Source of the DNA: Bacillota bacterium
GTDB taxonomy: Bacteria > Bacillota > Bacilli > Bacillales > Cytobacillaceae
Length of the DNA stretch: 5,177 nt
Assembly (NCBI GenBank): GCA_030705745.1
Contig: JAUZPT010000232.1
Coordinates: 1 to 5,177 of the forward strand
Direction: 5' to 3'
The notes under the pieces: model-generated
Told to the model about the DNA's origin: nothing
Seen by the model: the letters and a program-made list of their open reading frames with translations, nothing else
Databases searched by the model: none
Translations under genes and position numbers: made by a program
Shown here: positions 1-5,177 of the stretch, piece by piece
Numbering within the stretch: position 1 is the first letter of the stretch
Layout of the letters: every line of letters begins with the position of its first letter

Positions 1-3
1 TAA

Positions 4-246
4 TTAATCTGCAAATACGGTATGTTTTACCTTCCACTTCTCCATTGCAATATATAACCAGAAAGAGTAAATTACGAGAGTAATAATGCAAAATACCCAC
101 CATTTAATCCAATTCCCAAATAAACTTATTGCTGAGCCTGTAAACGTTAATCGTCTTCCATTGATAACAGTATGTCTCGTTTTCCAACCCAGGAACTTCC
201 CACAAAGGAGGTCCCTTTTCACTTTCATGAAAGCTGTATTTGCCAA
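4..246 (-). CDS. Small membrane protein matching the C-terminal repeat of DUF898 (YjgN-like) proteins, probably truncated
   Basis: The 80-residue frame contains HTVINGRRLTF (about residues 25-35), then LFGNWIKWW and one hydrophobic membrane segment (about 42-67). It closes with EKWKVKHTVF, a signature that ends DUF898-like membrane proteins of Firmicutes. Such proteins normally carry two or more of these membrane repeats, so only the last unit is present. The N-terminal 15-20 residues look unrelated to the family. The frame stays open upstream to a stop at 292-294, inside the end of ilvA, and shows no earlier membrane segment. The start is doubtful: TTG at 246 and ATG at 228 both lack a ribosome binding site. 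It lies about 14 bases after ilvA with no terminator between, so it could be transcribed by read-through. I read it as a gene remnant that may or may not be expressed. Family assignment is from remembered motifs, with moderate certainty. Confidence 0.55.
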   Translation of the reverse strand: MANTAFMKVKRDLLCGKFLGWKTRHTVINGRRLTFTGSAISLFGNWIKWWVFCIITLVIYSFWLYIAMEKWKVKHTVFAD

Positions 247-260
247 TGGAAAGCCGTGTA

Positions 261-1529
261 CTAAACAAGCAAATGAAATAAATTGCTGTCTCTATTGATT
301 TCCTGGAACGCAAATTTCTTCTTCTTCATACGAGACACTAGGCCAGCATGATCTTCCCGGCACTTTATTTCAATGCCAACTAATGCTGGTCCGTTTTCCC
401 GGTTATTTCTCTTGGTATATTCAAACGTCGTGATGTCATCTGTTGGTCCTAGAACTTCGTCCAGGAATTCCCTTAATGCTCCTGCACGTTGAGGGAAATT
501 AACGATGAAGTAATACAGTAATCCTTCATAAGACAATGACCGCTCCTTAATTTCTTGCATTCGTCCAATGTCATTATTTCCCCCACTGATCATACAAACG
601 ATTGTTTTTCCTTTAATCTCTTCCTTGTATAGGTCAAGGGCGGAAATCGGCATGGCACCCGCAGGTTCAGCAACAATTGCATGTTCATTATATAGCTCTA
701 GAATAGATGTACAAACTTTTCCCTCTGGCACAAGAAGGATATCATCCAATAACTCTTTGCATATAGCAAAAGTCTTTTCGCCTACCTTCTTTACGGCTGC
801 ACCATCCACAAATGTGTCTATTTCCGATAAAGGTGTCACTTTATTAAACAGAAGGGATTCCTTCATAGATGCAGCCCCCTCAGGTTCGATCCCAATGATT
901 CTCGTTTCTGGGGAGACGCTCTTTATGTATGTACTTAAACCAGCTATAAGTCCACCGCCGCCGATGCTGGCAAAGACAAAATCTATCTGTTCATCGCAAT
1001 CGTTTAAAATTTCAACCGCCGCTGTTCCTTGTCCTGCAATTACATTTTCATCATCAAAAGGGTGAATGAACGAGCTGTTATCTATCTTTGCACAGTTAAC
1101 TGCTTCATTATAGGCATCGTCAAAGGTATCTCCTGTTAATATAATTTCTACGAACTCTCTGCCAAACATAGCAACTTGGTCAATCTTTTGACGTGGAGTA
1201 GTTGTAGGCATAAATATTTTCCCTTTTACCCGAAGATGCCGGCATGCATATGCTACACCCTGAGCGTGATTCCCTGCACTTGCACAAACCACACCCTGGT
1301 CAAGTAATTCTTGATCAAGAGATTTCATCGAGTAGTAAGCACCTCGTAATTTAAAAGACCTGACATGCTGGAGGTCTTCCCTTTTTAAGTATACGTTGCA
1401 TCCGTATTTCTCAGAAAGGCGCTCATTCTTTTGCAACGGAGTATGAACGACTACGTCCTTCAAATGCTGATGAGCTATTAGGATGTCTTCAACTTGCACT
1501 ACATTTCTTTTTTTCACGTTCTGTCCCAT
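261..1529 (-). CDS. ilvA: Threonine dehydratase (threonine ammonia-lyase), biosynthetic
   Basis: This cytoplasmic PLP enzyme deaminates L-threonine to 2-oxobutanoate and ammonia, the first committed step to isoleucine. The 422 residues match the length and sequence pattern of Bacillus IlvA throughout. Visible motifs are the PLP lysine in SFKLRGA (K60), SAGNHAQG (84-91), the phosphate-binding glycine loop SIGGGGLIAG (188-197) and SGGNND (315-320). A C-terminal ACT-like regulatory domain spans about residues 335-412 (YYFIVNFPQRAGALREFLDE region). That domain in the family binds isoleucine or valine and argues against a catabolic TdcB-type enzyme, which lacks it. The ATG start at 1529 is preceded by a GAGG about 10 bases upstream and leaves a conserved-looking N-terminus. 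It stands alone rather than in an ilv-leu operon, with its own promoter upstream. The stop is TAG. No missing key residue was seen. Confidence 0.97.
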   Translation of the reverse strand: MGQNVKKRNVVQVEDILIAHQHLKDVVVHTPLQKNERLSEKYGCNVYLKREDLQHVRSFKLRGAYYSMKSLDQELLDQGVVCASAGNHAQGVAYACRHLRVKGKIFMPTTTPRQKIDQVAMFGREFVEIILTGDTFDDAYNEAVNCAKIDNSSFIHPFDDENVIAGQGTAAVEILNDCDEQIDFVFASIGGGGLIAGLSTYIKSVSPETRIIGIEPEGAASMKESLLFNKVTPLSEIDTFVDGAAVKKVGEKTFAICKELLDDILLVPEGKVCTSILELYNEHAIVAEPAGAMPISALDLYKEEIKGKTIVCMISGGNNDIGRMQEIKERSLSYEGLLYYFIVNFPQRAGALREFLDEVLGPTDDITTFEYTKRNNRENGPALVGIEIKCREDHAGLVSRMKKKKFAFQEINRDSNLFHLLV

Positions 1530-1569
1530 TCTCGCTCATCCTCACTCGCCTATATTTTATAATTCATTC

Positions 1570-1597
1570 ATTATACTATGGATCTATTTTGTTTTAA
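1570..1597 (-). promoter_or_regulatory. Putative sigma-A promoter of ilvA
   Basis: On the minus strand a perfect TATAAT (plus 1570-1575) lies 16 bases downstream of TTAAAA (plus 1592-1597), a 4/6 match to the -35 consensus. Transcription would start near 1563 and give a leader of only about 35 bases before the ATG at 1529. That is too short for a T-box or other riboswitch, and no T-box sequence is visible. The -10 box is convincing, the -35 box weak. Confidence 0.55.
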
Positions 1598-1692
1598 GTT
1601 ATTATTGTAACTATTCTTTCTAGCTCATTTTTCAATATCTTGTATTGTATCTGAATAATCTTTATATAATTTTATTACATCTTTTTTGATAT

Positions 1693-2433
1693 TTATGAAA
1701 GTAATTTCCCTAAATAATATGGCATTTGGCGCCGCCACCAAATCCAATCATGCGAAACATCTTCGCTCCACTCATCAAACCATGCTGGGATTTGTTTTTC
1801 TTCAAAGGCTTCTTTTAATGTAAAGTATGAAGGCAGCCCATCCTGTTCCCAATCACCCCGCCCGGTACAAATAATGATGGTTGCTGAACGATAGCGATCA
1901 ATAAACCAGCCGTCATTCTGGTTCCATATGTAATCACTCGGTGAATTTTCGTAAACAAGCGGATCATTTCCGTAATCTCCAAAAAAGTAACGTGCATCGT
2001 AAATACCGCTAAGTGCAACGGTTGTTTGGAAGACATCCGGATGTCTCAAGAAAAAGTTCAACGCATGATAGGCCCCCATACTACACCCTGTGGTCAACAT
2101 CGGATCGAACCAACCTGTTTTATGTTTAATAAATGGAATGGCTTCTGAAATCACATAACGGTCATATGCTTCATGTGCCAATGCACGGTCATGCGCTGGT
2201 TTGGAGCCGTGCAGCCAGCTTTCACTATCGATACTGGCCAATGTAAAAAACTGAACTTTTCCGGATTCAATAAAGTCAAGACACACTTCAATCATGCCAA
2301 AATCATAGTATTCTGTATGCGTCCCTCCAGATGAAGGAAAAACGAGGATTGGCATGCCACTGTGTCCATATCTGTTCAACGGCATTTCACGTCCTAATTC
2401 TCCACTCCAGTGGCTTAAATGTTCTATATTCAT
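1693..2433 (-). CDS. Esterase family alpha/beta hydrolase (PF00756-like)
   Basis: The 246-residue protein has the layout of the putative-esterase family (PF00756, relatives of esterase D and mycolyltransferases) and no signal peptide or membrane segment. The nucleophile elbow is TTGCSMGAYHA, giving GxSxG with Ser118. The likely acid is Asp194 in GRGDWEQD, and the likely base His228 in VSHDWIWW. FPSSGGTHTEY (about 33-42) resembles the oxyanion-side loop of the family. A lid rich in aromatic residues follows the nucleophile (ARYFFGDYGNDPLVY region, 147-161). It starts 17 bases after the ATP-grasp gene, with a clear AGGAGA seven bases before the ATG, so the two are almost certainly one operon. 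The substrate is unknown. It differs clearly from the hydrolase at 3778-4608, so the pair is not a recent duplication. Possible roles are release or transfer of an acyl or peptidyl product made by the ligase, or hydrolysis of an ester-containing metabolite. Confidence 0.88.
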   Translation of the reverse strand: MNIEHLSHWSGELGREMPLNRYGHSGMPILVFPSSGGTHTEYYDFGMIEVCLDFIESGKVQFFTLASIDSESWLHGSKPAHDRALAHEAYDRYVISEAIPFIKHKTGWFDPMLTTGCSMGAYHALNFFLRHPDVFQTTVALSGIYDARYFFGDYGNDPLVYENSPSDYIWNQNDGWFIDRYRSATIIICTGRGDWEQDGLPSYFTLKEAFEEKQIPAWFDEWSEDVSHDWIWWRRQMPYYLGKLLS

Positions 2434-2450
2434 AGAAAAATCTCCTGTCC

Positions 2451-3620
2451 TTAATTTTTGCGTTCATGTACAAAACGGATAATGTCATCGACTTCTTCCT
2501 GCGAATCTGCAACAATCGCATAAAATTGATTTCCCTGGAGTTTTGCAAACGCATCAGGAATGCGCTGTGCAAACTTCACACAATCGCCAAATCGTTCATA
2601 AATAGCATTCATACCATGCTTATACTCATACGCATCCCGCTGTGTTATACCGACACAGAACTGGTTTTCAGCATCGGATTCCTTAAATTCTCCTCCTGTC
2701 ACGAGAGAAGCATACTGAGCAAATAAATCAATGGAGTACGCGAAATTGTACATATCAACCGTGTAGCCGCCAGCCAAGCGGTTATTGTATTCAAGTGCAA
2801 CATAATCCCCATTTTCCAATTTAAAAAACTCAATATGGAAAAAGCGTTCTTTCATGCCAAACTCTTTCACAATCGCCTTTCCATACATTTCGAGCTTAGG
2901 ATCAATTTCTTTTTGAATCACATACGCCATATCCAACTGACCATTAACGAGTTCCAGAGTTGGAACGTTATAGATAAAGCTTGTTTTGAAAACAATCCTC
3001 CCTTTCTGGTCCACTAAACCATCAAATGTACAAAGCACGCCTCCTTCGACAAATGGTTCCAGGAAGTACACTTGTGCTTCTCCCCATTCTTTCTCAAAAC
3101 GGCGTACAGCCTCTTCTGAATTTAATTTAAAGGTTGCAGCGGATCCCACTCCATTATCCGGTTTCGCGATAACCGGCAGTCCTAATTCATCAATGGCTTT
3201 TAATAACTCCTCTTTCGTTTTAGCGGTTCTTCCTTCTACAACTGGCACCCCTGCTTGTTTAAAAAGCTTCTTCATTTCAGATTTATACTTAACTTTTTTC
3301 AAGTCATCCGTTTTATTGCCGTACACGTTAAATTGCTCACGCAGCTGCGCATCAAGTTCCAGCCAGTGCTCGTTATTGGATTCAATGCGGTCAATGGGAC
3401 CATGTTTATAAAATAAAAATGCAACCGCACGTTTTACTTCATCTACATCATCTAGATTATTCACACGAAAATATTCAGTTAAAGAGTTTTGTAAGTTGGA
3501 ACTTAATTGGTTATATGGCTCCTCGCCAATTCCCAAAACATTGACCCCCGCTTCTTTTAAACGATGAGCAAATGGCTGAAAATTACTTGGATAAAAGGGT
3601 GATATTAAAATATAATTCAT
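2451..3620 (-). CDS. ATP-grasp domain ligase (carboxylate-amine ligase type)
   Basis: The 389-residue cytoplasmic protein has the ATP-grasp layout. An N-terminal pre-ATP-grasp Rossmann-like part (about 1-110) begins YILISPFYPSNFQPF. The ATP-binding lobe follows, with Lys153 in VIAKPDNGVGS and the adenine-contact strand FLEPFVEG (186-193). The metal site is formed by Glu264 in FHIEFF and Glu277 with Asn279 in LEYNNRLAGG. A small C-terminal domain covers about 315-389. ATP-grasp enzymes activate a carboxylate as acyl phosphate and join it to an amine, thiol or similar acceptor. Automatic pipelines may label such proteins biotin carboxylase-like, but there is no biotin carboxylase C-terminal domain and no carboxylase partner here. 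The ATG at 3620 has AAGGAG eight bases upstream. It is first in an operon with the esterase at 1693-2433. The substrate cannot be inferred from the sequence. Confidence 0.92.
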   Translation of the reverse strand: MNYILISPFYPSNFQPFAHRLKEAGVNVLGIGEEPYNQLSSNLQNSLTEYFRVNNLDDVDEVKRAVAFLFYKHGPIDRIESNNEHWLELDAQLREQFNVYGNKTDDLKKVKYKSEMKKLFKQAGVPVVEGRTAKTKEELLKAIDELGLPVIAKPDNGVGSAATFKLNSEEAVRRFEKEWGEAQVYFLEPFVEGGVLCTFDGLVDQKGRIVFKTSFIYNVPTLELVNGQLDMAYVIQKEIDPKLEMYGKAIVKEFGMKERFFHIEFFKLENGDYVALEYNNRLAGGYTVDMYNFAYSIDLFAQYASLVTGGEFKESDAENQFCVGITQRDAYEYKHGMNAIYERFGDCVKFAQRIPDAFAKLQGNQFYAIVADSQEEVDDIIRFVHERKN

Positions 3621-3621
3621 A

Positions 3622-3637
3622 AAAAAGGCTCCTTTTT
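3622..3637 (-). promoter_or_regulatory. Ribosome binding site of the ATP-grasp gene inside a perfect inverted repeat
   Basis: The minus strand reads AAAAAGG-AG-CCTTTTT just before the ATG, a 7-bp inverted repeat around a 2-base centre that contains the AAGGAG Shine-Dalgarno sequence. In RNA it could fold as a short AU-rich hairpin with a 4-base loop, partly hiding the site. The stem is weak, so a regulatory effect is only a possibility. Confidence 0.4.
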
Positions 3638-3665
3638 CTGAATTAAAGATTCATAGTTTTTTAAA

Positions 3666-3694
3666 ATAATACAATTATTTAAATTTTAAATCAA
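3666..3694 (-). promoter_or_regulatory. Promoter of the ATP-grasp/esterase operon
   Basis: On the minus strand TTGATT (plus 3689-3694) is separated by 17 bases from TATTAT (plus 3666-3671), good matches to the sigma-A boxes. The predicted start near 3659 gives a leader of about 40 bases. The promoter sits directly after the terminator of the upstream hydrolase gene, so the operon has its own start. Several TTTAAA-containing AT palindromes overlap and flank the -35 box (3678-3702) and may bind a regulator or act as an UP element. Confidence 0.65.
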
Positions 3695-3713
3695 TTTAAA
3701 TTCAAAAATATCC

Positions 3714-3748
3714 AAAAAAAAATGAGTGAGAGATTCTTCCCGCACTCA
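3714..3748 (-). terminator. Intrinsic terminator of the hydrolase gene at 3778-4608
   Basis: Thirty bases after the stop codon the minus strand forms a hairpin from TGAGTG (plus 3743-3748) and CACTCA (plus 3723-3728). The stem continues past one mismatch with GGGA/TCTC around an AAGA loop. Nine U residues follow (plus 3714-3722). Stem plus U-tract is a textbook Rho-independent terminator and separates this gene from the downstream operon. Confidence 0.85.
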
Positions 3749-3777
3749 AATTCAATCCAAAATCATTTTCAGTTCAT

Positions 3778-4608
3778 TTAAGACCACTTCTCACTTAAGA
3801 AACGTAAACATTCTGGCAAGTGTTTGGCCCAAGCTCTTTCATTATGTTCTTCATCCGCAAAAATATTTAAATGAATGTTATCAATTGGAACAGAGCCTTT
3901 TAGTAGTTGTTTGTAATAAATAAGCGAGCCATCGATATAGGCCTGCTTCATATTGCCATACATCAATTTCCGGTCAGTATCATCGCCTTCCTGAGTCCCA
4001 ACTTGAATGTAGACCCTCTGCTCAGGTTCCAACTCTTTTCTGGCAATATAACTGTCAAACGCTTTACTTGTAATCCAATTGGCTAAAGAGAAAATACCTA
4101 AACCACCAATTTGGTCTTTATATTCAATCCCCATAAAGGCCGAAATATTTCCACCAAGGGAACTGCCAATCATCGCTGTATGAACCTTATCCGACTTAGT
4201 CCGGTATTGCTTATCGATAAACGGCTTCACGACTGTCATGACAAACTCAGCAAACTCCGCTCCTCTTCCGCCTAGTTCAATATCTTCAGGAAGTGGGCTT
4301 TCAGTAATTTTCCAAGGTGTATATTCATCAATCCGATCTTGTCCGCCGTTATCGATCCCAACAACAATCATCCTCGGCAAATCGAGGTTTTGTTTAATGG
4401 CCGGAATCACTTTCCACGAATACCCGCTAAAAGATTCACTACTGTAAAAAACATTTTGTCCATCATGCATATAGACGACTGGATAATGCTCAGACTCATC
4501 TTTATCATAGTTTTTCGGCAACAAAACACGCACCCGGCGTTTTTCATTTTTATAAGACATATGTAATTGATGTATTTCCAGTTTTAAATAAAAATAGGAT
4601 TCGTTCAT
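3778..4608 (-). CDS. Alpha/beta hydrolase-fold esterase (Esterase_D / BesA-like)
   Basis: The 276-residue protein carries the marks of the esterase D/enterochelin esterase-like group. YMHDGQNVFY (46-55) supplies the oxyanion region, and MIGSSLGGNIS (146-156) holds the nucleophile Ser150. GTQEGDD (204-210) likely holds the acidic residue, and EEHNERAWAKHLP (253-265) holds the base, His255. The HNE-x-x-W pattern is typical of the BesA/YbbA-type trilactone siderophore hydrolases of Bacillus and their relatives. However, no siderophore gene is present, and many relatives act on other esters. There is no signal peptide, so it is probably cytoplasmic. The ATG at 4608 is preceded by GAGGAAGG seven bases upstream. 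It has its own terminator, so it is a separate unit placed just ahead of the ATP-grasp operon in the same direction. Fold and catalytic residues are well supported; the substrate is unknown. Confidence 0.88.
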   Translation of the reverse strand: MNESYFYLKLEIHQLHMSYKNEKRRVRVLLPKNYDKDESEHYPVVYMHDGQNVFYSSESFSGYSWKVIPAIKQNLDLPRMIVVGIDNGGQDRIDEYTPWKITESPLPEDIELGGRGAEFAEFVMTVVKPFIDKQYRTKSDKVHTAMIGSSLGGNISAFMGIEYKDQIGGLGIFSLANWITSKAFDSYIARKELEPEQRVYIQVGTQEGDDTDRKLMYGNMKQAYIDGSLIYYKQLLKGSVPIDNIHLNIFADEEHNERAWAKHLPECLRFLSEKWS

Positions 4609-5067
4609 TATTTAACCTTCCTCACTCCTTTGATATTACATTAAATATACTAATCTTTTTTCCATTAAACCCTCATTTAAATATAATAATTTTTTTGGCT
4701 CATCAAAAAAGGTTAGAAATAAGTTGTTGAACTTCGCTGCGGCCATTCGCTTTCCGCGGGGCATGCAGGAGTCTCATGGCTTTCTCTTCGTTCAACCAGC
4801 AAAATAATCATCTTATTTTTAAACCAGCACTTATAGTGAAGATCCATTTTAGTTTATTTTTCCCAATATCTCCCACACGGACTTTTTGGAGAAGAATAAG
4901 GACTGTTGTAGGTGGAACCTCTATTCTTTTGCTTTTCTTCCATAATTCTTAATGCACTCCCTCTTATCGGTCTAAAATATGTGAATCCGACGTGGATGCG
5001 TGCGGTCATACAAGACGACCACCAACGGTCTTGGGCAACGGTCTCCTTCGGTCCATCGAAAATAGAC
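4609..5067. other. Gene-poor spacer between the hydrolase gene and the tRNA terminator
   Basis: No convincing gene was found in these roughly 460 bases. The part next to the hydrolase gene (4609-4720) is AT-rich and must hold its promoter. TTGATG (plus 4701-4706) and TATATT (plus 4680-4685) are candidates on the minus strand, but the 15-base spacer is short. A degenerate inverted-repeat element lies at about 4723-4800. The stretch 4860-5060 is richer in GC, with short open frames on both strands that lack family motifs and good ribosome binding sites. One 29-codon minus-strand frame (ATG at 4943, ending SPCGRYWEK) has GAGGGAG, but about 13 bases before the start, which is too far to be persuasive. 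Confidence 0.6.
4723..4800. repeat. Degenerate GC-rich palindromic repeat of Bacillaceae type
   Basis: The segment is bounded by GTTGAAC (4726-4732) and its complement GTTCAAC (4790-4796). It contains TTCGCTTTCCGCGGGG (4747-4761 region) and GCAGGAGTCTC (4765-4774). I recognise these blocks from a non-coding palindromic repeat frequent between genes in Bacillus and relatives, where they lie farther apart around a longer internal stretch. This copy appears shortened inside. No transposase is present. The inverted ends and the GC contrast with the flanks are seen directly; the family link is from memory. Confidence 0.6.
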
Positions 5068-5106
5068 AAAAAAACCGCACGAGTGAAAATATCACAGTGC
5101 GGTTAA
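5068..5106 (-). terminator. Intrinsic terminator of the tRNA-Sec gene
   Basis: The minus strand pairs AACCGCAC (plus 5097-5104) with GTGCGGTT (plus 5073-5080). An inner GTGA/TCAC stem (plus 5092-5095 with 5083-5086) is separated from it by a small internal loop, and a run of seven U residues follows (plus 5068-5074). It begins about 20 bases after the tRNA CCA end, so it closes that transcript. An AT-poor stem and a U tail on this strand only fix its direction. Confidence 0.88.
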
Positions 5107-5126
5107 ATATGTAATAATATCAAGGT

Positions 5127-5177
5127 TGGCGGGACCGCCTGGGAATCGAACCCAGCTGACCTGGCACGCAGGTCACA
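5127..5177 (-). tRNA. selC: Selenocysteine tRNA, 3' part only (5' half beyond the window)
   Basis: Read on the minus strand, the segment ends CCA (plus 5127-5129), preceded by discriminator G (5130). Before that are eight bases, GCGGTCCC (5131-5138), before the T stem. The T arm is CTGGG-TTCGATT-CCCAG (5139-5155), a canonical 5-bp stem with a 7-base loop. A variable arm precedes it, with a 7-bp stem TGACCTG/CAGGTCA and a 5-base loop (5157-5175). Ordinary serine and leucine tRNAs also have long arms, but they have a 7-bp acceptor, and leucine tRNA has A73. Eight acceptor bases plus a 5-bp T stem, G73 and a long arm are the hallmarks of bacterial tRNA-Sec, which SerRS charges with serine and SelA converts. 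The UCA anticodon and the matching GGGACCGC 5' strand would lie beyond the right edge and are unseen. Confidence 0.82.

Noticed and set aside
568..1065. A 165-codon open frame on the plus strand opposite ilvA
   Set aside because: It lies wholly antisense to a well-conserved ilvA, has low-complexity Ser/Pro/Ile-rich sequence and no family motif. It is the usual shadow of a coding strand.
1530..1692. T-box riboswitch or CodY box controlling ilvA
   Set aside because: No T-box core, specifier stem or terminator and no good CodY-box match are visible, and the predicted leader is only about 35 bases.
2986..3411. A 141-codon open frame on the plus strand opposite the ATP-grasp gene
   Set aside because: It is antisense to the ATP-binding lobe of a clear ATP-grasp protein, rich in Ser and Cys, with no recognisable domain.
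4885..4930. GGTGGAACC-like string suggesting a T-box core
   Set aside because: The plus-strand match lacks the flanking AAGG and GCG bases, no terminator follows, and no aminoacyl-tRNA synthetase or amino acid gene lies downstream on that strand.
4940..5012. A minus-strand TGA (about 5006-5008) followed at once by a hairpin, imagined as a bacterial SECIS element near selC
   Set aside because: The frame through the TGA has no selenoprotein redox motif, meets a stop about 14 codons later and has no start with a ribosome binding site.
4912..5106. A 64-codon plus-strand frame starting GTG, with AGGA nearby
   Set aside because: It runs through the tRNA terminator stem and ends in it, and has no recognised motif, so it is more likely chance in a GC-richer patch.

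Overview
The window looks like chromosomal DNA from a low-GC Gram-positive bacterium of the family Bacillaceae. Three things point there: a 422-residue threonine dehydratase of the Bacillus IlvA type with a C-terminal ACT-like domain, AGGAG-type ribosome binding sites, and long AT-rich spacers with U-tailed terminators. A degenerate copy of a GC-rich palindromic repeat of the kind scattered through Bacillaceae genomes fits too. The genus cannot be fixed from this sequence. All credible genes lie on the minus strand, so transcription runs from right to left.

From the right edge leftward, the window opens inside the 3' half of a tRNA gene (5127-5177). It has an 8-nt acceptor strand followed by G73 and CCA, a 5-bp T stem and a 7-bp variable arm. 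That combination marks a selenocysteine tRNA (selC), cut by the window end. A strong intrinsic terminator follows at 5068-5106. About 460 bases without a convincing gene come next (4609-5067). They hold a GC-rich patch with adjacent hairpins and a degenerate inverted-repeat element (about 4723-4800).

The centre holds three genes that probably work together. The first is an Esterase_D/BesA-type alpha/beta hydrolase (3778-4608), closed by its own terminator (3714-3748). A recognisable promoter (3666-3694) then drives a two-gene operon: a stand-alone ATP-grasp ligase (2451-3620) and, 17 bases later, a second and different PF00756-like esterase (1693-2433). One ligase that should form an amide, peptide or thioester-type bond, flanked by two hydrolases, suggests a small pathway that makes and processes an acylated or peptide-like molecule. 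The substrate is not visible, and there is no transporter or peptide synthetase in the window.

The left end holds ilvA (261-1529), the committing step of isoleucine synthesis, with its own promoter. Beyond it is an 80-codon reading frame (4-246) that matches only the C-terminal repeat of DUF898/YjgN-like membrane proteins and looks like a truncated gene. The ilvA end of the window is ordinary housekeeping sequence. The ATP-grasp/esterase cluster and the selC end deserve attention.
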